Source of the DNA: Gammaproteobacteria bacterium
GTDB lineage: Bacteria > Pseudomonadota > Gammaproteobacteria > Ga0077536
Direction of reading: 5' to 3'
Assembly: GCA_021773835.1 (NCBI GenBank)
Contig: JAJFJQ010000057.1
Location: forward strand, 1-64,000
DNA: 64,000 nucleotides
In this document: positions 56,880 through 64,000 of the stretch, piece by piece
How the letters are laid out: every line of letters starts with the position of its first letter
How positions within the stretch are numbered: position 1 is the first letter of the stretch
Program-made: the position numbers and the translations under genes
The notes under the pieces: model-generated
Databases searched by the model: none
Told to the model about the DNA's origin: nothing
What the model saw: the letters and a program-made list of their open reading frames with translations, nothing else

Positions 56880-58037
56880 CTAGTTTGCGGCGTTACTGTC
56901 GGTCGGTTGTGAATTCCTGTTGGATTGAGCGGTTGAATGATTTAAAGCTTGATTAAAAGCCGGCATAACCTTTGTGGCCATGAGCTCCATCGAACGGCGG
57001 GCGAGTGGCGCATCGGCCCAGTCGTGCCCCGCATAAACAAGTGTACCGAAATCGCCGGTAGTCTCGCGGAATGCCAATAGCTGCTCGACAACACTGTCCA
57101 CGGTACCGGCGATAACGAGACTGTCCATCACGTAATCGTGCGTTACGGCGGAATCCGGCATCTCGGGGTCATGTTTGAATAGCTCCGGCCGACCGTTGCC
57201 GATGAGTTTGCGCATGATATTGCGATAATAGAAGCCATAGGGACCGTTAGGATCTTTGCCGTGACGCTTAGCTGTCTGCTCGTCATCGGCGACGAAGATA
57301 CTTTTTGCCACGCGCCAGTCACTCGGATCGGAACGGCGCCCCACCTGGTTACAGCCTTCGACAAACTTCGACCAATGCGTCGCGACCCATACCGGTTGCA
57401 GAAAATTAGCCGAGATGAAGCTCCAGCCGCGCGCGCCGGCACGGGTGACACTACTTGAGTGTGGGGACATTGCTGCAATGACGATTGGCGGATGAGGTTT
57501 TTGATACGGCTGCAGGATCACCCCCTGTCCGATCTCGCTATCCAAGGTACGCGCAGTCGTAATTTCCCAGAATTCACCCTTGATATCGTACGGTGGATCA
57601 CTGGCCCAGATTTCAAGCACCTGATCGATCGCCTCGACGAACATGGCGTTACGATCTCGCTCGAGGTTGCCGAACACCTCGGCATCCGAACGCAGTCCTC
57701 CTGGACTAATACCAAACAAAAAGCGTCCTTCGAGCATCGTGTCGATCATGGCAACCTGCGCCGCCACTTGGGCCGGGTGATTATTCGGCATATTTACAGT
57801 GCCGCTACCAAGCTTGATCTGTTTTGTTGCGTCCGCGAGGCTCGCGCAGAACATTAACGACGAGGTCACCGTCTCAGCGACGTCGGTAACGTGTTCGCCA
57901 AAGAACGCTTCGCTAAATCCAAGCGCGTCTGCCAGCAGCGCGGCTTCGCGATCCTCCTTTAGCGTTTCTAGGTAGTTACGGCCGGGCGGGTGCACCGGCA
58001 TCGTGAAGTAGCTGAGCTTGACGTCCGACGATTGCAT
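56880..58037 (-). CDS. Luciferase-like (LLM) flavin-dependent monooxygenase
   Basis: 385 residues from ATG 58037; the longer frame from 58148 adds a non-family segment. TIM-barrel luciferase-like fold: SYFTMPVHPPGRNYLETLKEDREA, LADALGFSEAFFGEH, LGSGTVNMPNNHPAQVAAQVAMIDTMLEGRFLFGISPGG, and PPIVIAAMSPHSSSVTRAGARGWSF. This is the type of the limonene-1,2-monooxygenase-like group (FMNH2 with O2). No matching flavin reductase gene is visible nearby. It opens the operon LLM, RidA-B, RidA-A, dehalogenase. The substrate is unknown. A Ser/Asn-rich tail (TAQSNRNSQP) follows the barrel. Confidence 0.9.
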   Translation of the reverse strand: MQSSDVKLSYFTMPVHPPGRNYLETLKEDREAALLADALGFSEAFFGEHVTDVAETVTSSLMFCASLADATKQIKLGSGTVNMPNNHPAQVAAQVAMIDTMLEGRFLFGISPGGLRSDAEVFGNLERDRNAMFVEAIDQVLEIWASDPPYDIKGEFWEITTARTLDSEIGQGVILQPYQKPHPPIVIAAMSPHSSSVTRAGARGWSFISANFLQPVWVATHWSKFVEGCNQVGRRSDPSDWRVAKSIFVADDEQTAKRHGKDPNGPYGFYYRNIMRKLIGNGRPELFKHDPEMPDSAVTHDYVMDSLVIAGTVDSVVEQLLAFRETTGDFGTLVYAGHDWADAPLARRSMELMATKVMPAFNQALNHSTAQSNRNSQPTDSNAAN

Positions 58038-58262
58038 AACCCGTAGGCCGCCTATCCATCGATTAATGTGTATCAATTCTATGACGGTGCCAGACAATGG
58101 GCAATCGACACGCATCGCGCCAGCGGTGCGTCGGGCGAACGGTTCCAAACTGAAGGCTGTCCGTCGATCGCAGCATCCAGCATGGATTTGTACGGCGCTT
58201 GTTCGTCGGCTGCGCTATAGTGCGCTTTAAACTGCCAGGCCACTCACGGGAGGTCATCGCTC

Positions 58263-58775
58263 ATGCTCGGTCGCAAAAAAAACTATTCAAGCTTTGAGAA
58301 ATTGTCTTTCTTCGCGAACAGCGCGAATTTCCTTGCCGTCCTGCTAGTCGCTATCTGGATCGGTGGGTGCTCTCCGAGCGACGCAACCCCGGGGCAATGG
58401 CTACGCGGAAATGCCGTCGATAGGACACCAGACGATTGGTCCTTCACGGACGAGTTTAAAGAGATCTATATAGAGGTTAAGACGCCCTATTTCATCCCAC
58501 ACTCAGTGACGATCTGGTGTGCGCAAGTTAAGGGTAAATTGTTTATCGGTGCGCGCGATCCGGAATCAAAGAATTGGCCCGGCTGGGTAGATAAAAACGG
58601 TGAGGTGCGACTTAAAATCGGCGAGAATATCTACGCGGTAGCCGCATCTCCGTTATCCGATGAGGCCGCCGTTGCGCCGGTTCGAGCCGCCTACTCAGCT
58701 AAGTATGATTTACCACCGCCTACCGACGACGCGCCGAGTACTATGCGTTATTGGGCAATCGTGGATCGTAATTAA
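58263..58775 (+). CDS. Predicted lipoprotein, 170 residues
   Basis: Ribosome site GGGAGG precedes ATG 58263. A hydrophobic helix ending AIWIGGC (lipid Cys ~37) and then a mature part of ~133 residues with FFxxP and ARDPESKNWPGWVDKNGEVRLKIGENIYAVAASPLSDEA. That stretch loosely resembles split-barrel flavin/deazaflavin-binding proteins (DUF385/nitroreductase-like), but I do not assign a function. It is divergently oriented from the LLM operon, with only 225 bp between starts. Confidence 0.7.
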   Translation: MLGRKKNYSSFEKLSFFANSANFLAVLLVAIWIGGCSPSDATPGQWLRGNAVDRTPDDWSFTDEFKEIYIEVKTPYFIPHSVTIWCAQVKGKLFIGARDPESKNWPGWVDKNGEVRLKIGENIYAVAASPLSDEAAVAPVRAAYSAKYDLPPPTDDAPSTMRYWAIVDRN

Positions 58776-58796
58776 TGCGGCGACAACGGTGCCCTG

Positions 58797-59540
58797 TTAC
58801 TTGATTGTGCAGTTTCTCCGCCGAACCATAGCGGTAGCTAGACACAATACGGCAAACAGCGGATCAATCGCCGGTATCGGAATTACCGCGGCGCCTATCT
58901 CGACCCCTTCATCTGTCATTGCGGTCCATTCGCTTGCGTCAATCAACGTCGTGTAACTAGTGTCAGTGTAAAATCGGATCCCAATCAAACTCGCTGTCGA
59001 ACCGAGGTCAGCACTGGCAAATCCACTATGTTGAATACTACCAGTTGCCCTTAGTATCGCGCCGTGCCGAACGACATCGCCGTTTCCTACCGAACCACCA
59101 ATGTTACGGCGACCCGCTGGGGTTTCGTAAAATGTATCGAATCCTCCAAATGACAGGTCATCCTTGTCAATATGACCGTTAACCAGGTTAAACGTCCCAA
59201 AGTCGTCCTCCCCGTGTAACAGCCCTTGTGCTCTTCCGTTGCCAGTTAGGTCGCTAAGCATCACTGAACCGCTTAACCCCCAGACAAAACTCAAATAACC
59301 CGGGGTCGTGGTCGAGATAGTGATCATTGTTGAATAACTCGCGCGGCCTTCAACGCCGCCGTTGGCACTAACGACGTCGACACCGCTGAACGCCGCGCTG
59401 GCGCGCAGTGAGCCTACCGAAGCCGACGCCGATGCGGACCCATTCACCGTCCCGCTGTCTAACAATCCACCATCGACGCTGCTCGCGGCGGCAAAACCAT
59501 CGCCGTCCGGATCGAAGTCTGTTTCCCGCGCCGAGCCCAC
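58797..59540 (-). CDS. PEP-CTERM-like secreted protein, beginning disrupted
   Basis: Ends VIPIPAIDPLFAVLCLATAMVRRR, a PEP-CTERM-type tail (proline motif, membrane segment, basic end). The part from GTG 59540 is beta-rich, Gly/Ser-rich, cysteine-poor. The frame stays open upstream to 59633 and encodes a good signal peptide (LTVFLLLTFFGSSPANA), but a stop lies at 59634-59636 and no ATG, GTG or TTG is in frame. Adding one base to the run of seven A (59620-59626) would join an upstream ATT-initiated stretch (MRFSLLFFLLLTFFG) to this frame. So the gene is frameshifted, phase-variable, mis-sequenced, or starts at a rare codon. Confidence 0.65.
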   Translation of the reverse strand: MGSARETDFDPDGDGFAAASSVDGGLLDSGTVNGSASASASVGSLRASAAFSGVDVVSANGGVEGRASYSTMITISTTTPGYLSFVWGLSGSVMLSDLTGNGRAQGLLHGEDDFGTFNLVNGHIDKDDLSFGGFDTFYETPAGRRNIGGSVGNGDVVRHGAILRATGSIQHSGFASADLGSTASLIGIRFYTDTSYTTLIDASEWTAMTDEGVEIGAAVIPIPAIDPLFAVLCLATAMVRRRNCTIK

Positions 59541-59636
59541 CTGCCCCCGGAAATCGACGTCACTAAATGCGAAAACAACTGCAGCATTCGCCGGAGAGCT
59601 GCCGAAGAAGGTAAGCAGTAAAAAAACAGTAAGCTA

Positions 59637-60089
59637 AATCGAATCGGAGCGACCCTGTCCTTACTGTTGGTTAAGGACGCGGATAAACTAGAATGCAATC
59701 TGATGCTCTGCGCTATATTCCCTCTCCCTAGCGGACTAATCGAAAGGGCAGAGTGAGCGCTATCCCTACCTACCAAAGGGACGCTCGCTAGCCCTCAGTT
59801 ATTCACTAAATCCTTACCCGATTGCTTCATTATTATTCGTGTCTTTTGGCGATTATGTACGCTCCCGCAAGATTTGTAATCTGCTACGGCACGCCGGCTG
59901 GAAGATAAAACCGGCAAAATTACCACTAATGTTTTGGAATTGAGCACATCTGGTCGATCGGCGATTTAGCGTACCCAAAGAGCGCGCTTAGCAGTGCACC
60001 TTAAGCTGTTGTGTTGGCACTAATTTCGCAACCGCGCCGCTCATTGGGGACATTGGACGTACGAGCGTTGGCCAATGGCTTACGCGCTG
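59637..60089. other. Non-coding gap with three consecutive hairpins near 59657-59786
   Basis: No convincing gene in 453 bp. Read on the minus strand toward the PEP-CTERM gene, three stems occur in a row: 59755-59786 (GAGCG and TCCC arms, 9 pairs with a bulge), 59706-59753 (CTCTGC/GCAGAG closing a long loop with CCCT/AGGG), and 59657-59678 (GTCCTTA/TAAGGAC, 7 bp). Together they suggest a structured leader. The rest (59790-60089) shows nothing recognisable. Confidence 0.35.
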
Positions 60090-60941
60090 CTACCCAAACA
60101 AGAAACCACGATCTGAAAACGTCGTCGATGCAAAGCCTTCATGCATCGTACGCGACCAAGACAGACCACCACTCGAACCGACAGCCGCACCAAGCGCAAA
60201 CATCATCACATTAAAATGACCACCGTCGTCAGGGTGCGCGATTGTCGATGCCGGCCCTTTGGCACGCCAGTCGATTAGGCTATCGATGTCGTTAGCGGCG
60301 ATTGTCTCTGCTGTCCATTGATCGTAGTCGGCGGCCCAGGTTGGCGGCTGCTCGAAATGCCCAAACGTCCCAAGATTATGGGTCACCGTTCCGCTGCTGA
60401 TGACCAGCACTCCTGCTTTGCGCAACGGCGCGAGCGCTTGTCCGAGTTCAAAAAGACGCGAGGCAGGTACAAATGGCATCGCTACTTCCACTACTGGTAT
60501 GTCCGCGTCTGGGAATAAGTGCATGAGACCCATCCACACGGTGTGGTTGAAGCCTTTGTGTTCGTCGCGCGAGTAGGCAAACTTCGCATCTTCAAGTCCA
60601 GCGTAGACATTGTCTGCAAGCGCCTTAGCACTTGGCGGGTGGTAGCGAATGTCTTTAACAAGCTTCTGAAACCGTCGCGGGAAACTCCAGCGCGCAATCC
60701 CACTAGACGCCAGGGTTATATTTCGCGCGCGCACGTGCGGGGTAAATACGATTATCCCGCTTGGTTGTGTCGGTAGCCGACTCGCCATATCAAACAATTC
60801 GCGCTTACGTTTTTTATCGATGGCGAGCCACGGACCGCCGTGTCCGTAAAATAGGCTTGGCATAGGAGTCGTTGCGGCGAAAGTTGGCCGCGCAACTACC
60901 GCTGCGGCGGAAGCGATCAACAAAGAACGGCGCGTGATCAC
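60090..60941 (-). CDS. Tat-exported class III extradiol-dioxygenase-like protein
   Basis: 283 residues from GTG 60941, chosen because the GTGA overlaps the preceding stop (coupled) and because the next residues form a Tat-type signal (TRRSLLIASAAAVVARPTFA). The mature part belongs to the LigB/DODA-type family: FYGHGGP (~38-44), GFNHTVWMGL, and SSGTVTHNLG with the Fe-binding histidines in order. Members cleave catechols or related rings; here export is predicted, which is unusual for this family. It is fourth in the HyuB-HyuA-cytochrome operon. The substrate is unknown. Confidence 0.85.
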   Translation of the reverse strand: MITRRSLLIASAAAVVARPTFAATTPMPSLFYGHGGPWLAIDKKRKRELFDMASRLPTQPSGIIVFTPHVRARNITLASSGIARWSFPRRFQKLVKDIRYHPPSAKALADNVYAGLEDAKFAYSRDEHKGFNHTVWMGLMHLFPDADIPVVEVAMPFVPASRLFELGQALAPLRKAGVLVISSGTVTHNLGTFGHFEQPPTWAADYDQWTAETIAANDIDSLIDWRAKGPASTIAHPDDGGHFNVMMFALGAAVGSSGGLSWSRTMHEGFASTTFSDRGFLFG

Positions 60942-61438
60942 TGTTCGTCCGTCCGTCGATGGCACCCAAAACACGAAAATCCTAGCCCGGTTGTCGGGTC
61001 ATATTGCGGTACACCCATCAACCGCGCCATTGTTGGCGTTATGTCGTCGCGTTTGAAACGTTGCAGCGGCGTAAGCGTTGCACCAGCTTCGTAGAGCGCT
61101 CGTACACGGCTCGGCTTAAGTGGTTTGATGTCCGAATTCGCTCGATTGTAGCCTTCGGATTCAGCATTTTCGCCATGGCAACTGGCGCAGGTTAATTCTG
61201 GGGTCGGTGTTTTATAGAATGCTTGGAATTTCTCCATCATCGTCGGGTGAACCAAAAATGTCATTTGCGAATGACGTCGCTCGAACGATAAATATTGCCA
61301 CTCATTGTCTGCAGGAAGCGCTACCTCGCCAGATTGGTCATCGCCGGAAACCGCAGGAGCAATGATGCAAAAAGTAAGACACAGGATCCATATTCCAAAG
61401 TTTCGCTGAAAACTATTCAGTGATACGCAGAAATCCAT
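60938..61438 (-). CDS. Di-haem cytochrome c, 166 residues
   Basis: A signal-like N-terminus (GIWILCLTFCIIAPAVSG) and two CxxCH haem-binding sites: CASCH (~90) and CFGCH (~162, four residues from the end). Met ligands are possible (MEKFQ, MARLMGVP). ATG 61438 was chosen; a further ATG at 61447 is possible. It overlaps the hyuA end by 26 bp and the dioxygenase start by 3, so it is translationally coupled to both. It may deliver electrons from or to the exported dioxygenase. The short spacing between haem 2 and the end is odd. Confidence 0.82.
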   Translation of the reverse strand: MDFCVSLNSFQRNFGIWILCLTFCIIAPAVSGDDQSGEVALPADNEWQYLSFERRHSQMTFLVHPTMMEKFQAFYKTPTPELTCASCHGENAESEGYNRANSDIKPLKPSRVRALYEAGATLTPLQRFKRDDITPTMARLMGVPQYDPTTGLGFSCFGCHRRTDEQ

Positions 61439-63449
61439 ACTCGTCAACCCGCATCTGTTGTCCAGGATGGATCAGCGTAGTCGAAGTCGCTTCTTCAACG
61501 ATTAGAGGCCCATCGATCGTCGCACCTGGTGGCAATTTGTCGCGTTCGAAAACGCGCGCCTCATGCTGGCCATCCTCTGCAAAGTTGACTCGCCGACGTG
61601 GACGTTCTGCGGCTTCAATCGAGCGGCCATCGCTGTTTAAAGGTTTCAAAGCCGGTCGCGGCACGCTCGCGTTAACGGTTACACGGTAGGTTACAAACTC
61701 TACCGGCGTGTCTTCGAGCCTAAAGGTATAGGTCTTTTCGTGCGCAATGTGAAATTCGTCGAGGATGTTATCCATCGTTGCCGATTGAGGGTCAACGACG
61801 ATGGTTACCGCGTGTTCTTGGCCGAGGTAGCGCAGATCGATACGGGTCTCGAAACGCAGCTTCGCGTTACGGTCTTCAGTTTCGAAATATTCGCGTCCTT
61901 GCTTCTCCAATGCGGCGATTATCGATCGAACGTGCGCGATGTCAATGTCGTCCGCACGCCGAAGTTCGGTCTGCATAAAATCGGAACGTGGCTCGGTGGC
62001 GAGCATGCCCCAGGCGGAGAACAGGCCCGGGTAGAGCGGGATGATGACTTCCTTCACTCCGAGTTCGCGTCCGAGTGGTGCGCCATGCATTGCGCCGCCA
62101 CCGCCACCGACGACTAGCGAGAAATCGCGGGGGTCATGACCACGTTGAATCGACACCAGCTTCAAAGCGTTTATCATGCTGGCATCGACCGTGCGGATCA
62201 CAGCGACCGCGGCTTCTTCGATTGATGTATCAAGACCGTCGGCGATCTTCTGCATTGCCTTGCGTGCGCACTCGAGGTCCAGTGCAACTCGCCCATCGGC
62301 AAAATTTTCGGGATTCAACACGCCTGAAATCAATTTCGCGTCGGTTACGGTCGGCTCCTCGCCGCCACGTCCATAACACGCCGGGCCCGGCTCGGCACCG
62401 GCACTGACCGGACCAACTTTCAGCAGGCCCGCTTTATCGAACCACGCGATCGAGCCACCGCCTGCCCCAATCTCAACGATATCGACCACTGGGATCCGTA
62501 ACGGATAACCAAAACGCGTACGGCTGTACTCGAGACGATATTCAGTCGTTACCCGCGGGCTACCACCCTCAATGGTTGAACACTTGGCAGTGGTCCCGCC
62601 AATATCGAGATAAATGATCTTCGGCTCGCCACAGGCCTCGCCAACCAGTGCAGCACCGTTACAACCCGCGGCCGGTCCCGATTCCATCAATGCGATCGGA
62701 TGCTCTTTTGCCCAGGCAAACGTCGTCGTCCCCCCATTCGACTGCATGGCGAACAGGGGGCAGCGTACATCGTGCTCCTGTAATGCGACTTCTAGGCGGT
62801 CGAAGTAACGTTGAATTATCGGTTGTACATAGGCGTTAAGCACCGCAGTCGTTGCACGTTCATATTCCCGCCACTCGCGCGTAATCTCGAAGCTTGCGGT
62901 TACCGTCACCTCCGGCATCTTCTCCCGGAGATACGCGGCCGCGGCCGCTTCGTGCTCCGTCGCGGCGTAGCTATGTAGGAATTGGATCGCGATCGCCTCA
63001 ACGTTTTCGGCGCGGCAGCGCTCAACCACATGATCGAGTTCTTTTATGTTGAGCGCTTGCATGACATTGCCTTGGGCATCGACCCGTTCATCGACTTCGA
63101 AGCGCAACAGACGCGGTACAAATGGACGTTCTTTATAGAAACGTAGGTTGTAGAGATCGGGACGATTGCCGCGTGCGATTTCGAGTACGTCGCGAAAACC
63201 TTTGGTTGTAACCAGAGCGGTGCGCGCGCCCTTACGCTCGGTGATGGCATTGATCACGGTCGTCCCGCCGTGAACGAAAAAATCCACGTCGCTATGGTCG
63301 AACGCGCCGAGTTCTATGGTATCGACAACACCTTGGGTTAGATCCCGCGGCGTGGTGAGGGATTTCGCGACTTGAAGGGCGCCAGAATTCTCGTCGAAAT
63401 AGACGAGATCGGTGAATGTTCCACCGATGTCGGTTGCTAGACGACCCAC
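61413..63449 (-). CDS. Hydantoinase/5-oxoprolinase subunit A (HyuA/OplaH-like)
   Basis: 678 residues from GTG 63449. ATP-dependent cyclic-amide-ring opening family: N-terminal ATPase motif TDIGGTFTDLVYFDEN (~5-20), HGGTTVINAITERKGA, the IDIGGTTAKC nucleotide loop, DIVEIGAGGGSIAWFD, and CYGRGGEEPTVTDA. It belongs to the HyuA/HyuB group that splits N-methylhydantoin, 5-oxoproline or acetone-carboxylase-like substrates. Its partner HyuB is encoded one base upstream (stop at 63451-63453). Substrate specificity cannot be read from sequence. Confidence 0.93.
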   Translation of the reverse strand: MGRLATDIGGTFTDLVYFDENSGALQVAKSLTTPRDLTQGVVDTIELGAFDHSDVDFFVHGGTTVINAITERKGARTALVTTKGFRDVLEIARGNRPDLYNLRFYKERPFVPRLLRFEVDERVDAQGNVMQALNIKELDHVVERCRAENVEAIAIQFLHSYAATEHEAAAAAYLREKMPEVTVTASFEITREWREYERATTAVLNAYVQPIIQRYFDRLEVALQEHDVRCPLFAMQSNGGTTTFAWAKEHPIALMESGPAAGCNGAALVGEACGEPKIIYLDIGGTTAKCSTIEGGSPRVTTEYRLEYSRTRFGYPLRIPVVDIVEIGAGGGSIAWFDKAGLLKVGPVSAGAEPGPACYGRGGEEPTVTDAKLISGVLNPENFADGRVALDLECARKAMQKIADGLDTSIEEAAVAVIRTVDASMINALKLVSIQRGHDPRDFSLVVGGGGGAMHGAPLGRELGVKEVIIPLYPGLFSAWGMLATEPRSDFMQTELRRADDIDIAHVRSIIAALEKQGREYFETEDRNAKLRFETRIDLRYLGQEHAVTIVVDPQSATMDNILDEFHIAHEKTYTFRLEDTPVEFVTYRVTVNASVPRPALKPLNSDGRSIEAAERPRRRVNFAEDGQHEARVFERDKLPPGATIDGPLIVEEATSTTLIHPGQQMRVDEYGFLRITE

Positions 63450-63450
63450 C

Positions 63451-64000
63451 TCAAGCAGCGCTTGCTGCGCGTAGCGCGTTTGTTTCTTCGACGTCCAATG
63501 CGTTGCCGTCTGCGGTCATAACAACCCCATAGTCGTCACGCGCTTGCGCGGCATCGATATAGCCAGCGCGCACTTCTTCCGCCACATCTACTGCTGGGCG
63601 GTCAAAGGGATCGCCGTGGCCACCGCCACCACCCGTATACATCCGGATCCGATCGCCGTTTTGCATGATCGTTGTCGGCGCACGCGCAGCACGTTCGTAC
63701 TGCTGATCGAGTCTTAGGTCGAATAGGTTACACGACCCATCGCCACCACCTTCGGTTGCCCACGGCCTCTCGATTGATCGACCGTAACTTGCAGATAACA
63801 CGGTGTCGTCGGCAAGCACTTCATATTCACGGATTGACCCGTAACCACCACGATAGCGACCGGCACCAACACCACCTTCGATGTTTAAGGAATACTCCCG
63901 CACGCGCACGGGAAATTTCGCTTCAATCAACTCGATCGAATAATTGAATGTATCGCCGTTCGAAATAGGACTCGTGACACAATTACCGTCACGCTCATCG
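63451..64000 (-). CDS. Hydantoinase/5-oxoprolinase subunit B, C-terminal part (cut by window edge)
   Basis: The frame is open from 63451 to the window end, so the start lies beyond 64000. Recognised from ERDGNCVTSPISNGDTFNYS, FPVRVREYSLNIEGGVGAGRYRGGYG, SYGRSIERPWATEGGGDGS and IRMYTGGGGGHGDPFDRP, all typical of the HyuB C-terminal region. It is paired with HyuA in an obligate complex. An internal TTG at 63930 is not a start. About 180 residues are visible of a ~500-residue protein. Confidence 0.9.
   Translation of the reverse strand, partial: DERDGNCVTSPISNGDTFNYSIELIEAKFPVRVREYSLNIEGGVGAGRYRGGYGSIREYEVLADDTVLSASYGRSIERPWATEGGGDGSCNLFDLRLDQQYERAARAPTTIMQNGDRIRMYTGGGGGHGDPFDRPAVDVAEEVRAGYIDAAQARDDYGVVMTADGNALDVEETNALRAASAA

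Overview
The window looks like chromosomal DNA of a gammaproteobacterium, probably a free-living aerobic or marine lineage without a close cultured model. The evidence is an EF-P lysylation module (efp, epmA, epmB), a retromer-type Mla lipid transport operon, a YqiJ/YqiK membrane pair, an XrtA/PEP-CTERM-type exopolysaccharide locus, a MoxR-Bat operon, and the mixture of housekeeping genes. These are recognitions from sequence alone; no database was searched. Most of the window is moderately GC-rich, while the left 3 kb is clearly more AT-rich.

Layout. 1-143: end of an IS3-type insertion sequence, cut by the window edge. 144-8595 (minus strand): exopolysaccharide export locus with the PEP-CTERM-associated ATPase, Wza-like export protein, outer-membrane barrel, chain-length determinant and tyrosine autokinase, then wecB and an O-antigen ligase/polymerase-like membrane protein. 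8795-11396 (minus): manC/algA and apbE. 11409-11770: three tandem 127-bp repeats. 11995-19410 (plus): moxR, DUF58, DUF4381, batA, batB/C fusion, batD. 19553-21730: a REC-PAS-GGDEF-EAL protein. 21806-23376 (minus): MobA-like transferase and XdhC. 23642-26089: DUF1631 protein. 26783-27433: a PEP-CTERM-like secreted protein with a strong terminator. 27768-30583: mlaF, mlaE, mlaD, mlaC, meeting a second mlaC paralogue head-on at 30675. 31401-45366: ileS (eukaryote-like type), an HD-GYP protein, sufE, cysS, yceI, cytochrome b561, ahcY, metK, a quinone oxidoreductase, trxB, dimeric dUTPase. 45538-51347: yoaA-type helicase, a hypothetical, epmA, efp, epmB, yqiJ; 51419-53029 yqiK.

The right end (53208-64000, minus strand) is an accessory catabolic region. 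One apparent operon encodes a luciferase-like flavin monooxygenase, two 435-residue proteins each made of three RidA-like repeats, and a haloalkane-dehalogenase-type hydrolase. The enzyme classes echo the Rut pyrimidine pathway (RutA, RutC, RutD) but the proteins are different. A second apparent operon encodes hydantoinase/oxoprolinase subunits HyuB and HyuA, a cytochrome c and a Tat-exported extradiol-dioxygenase-like protein. Between them lie a lipoprotein gene and a second PEP-CTERM-like gene whose beginning looks broken at a run of seven A/T.

How the parts connect. The left locus makes and exports a polysaccharide, and two PEP-CTERM-like proteins elsewhere in the window are plausible clients of the matching exosortase, which is not in the window. 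Two cyclic-di-GMP enzymes (GGDEF/EAL and HD-GYP) lie between them. The strongest candidate for an undescribed system is the LLM + triple-RidA pair + dehalogenase-fold operon next to HyuAB. A family of short palindromic repeats of the form GGATCCCGGC-TTCGCCGGGATGACG is scattered through the window and has entered the start of batD.
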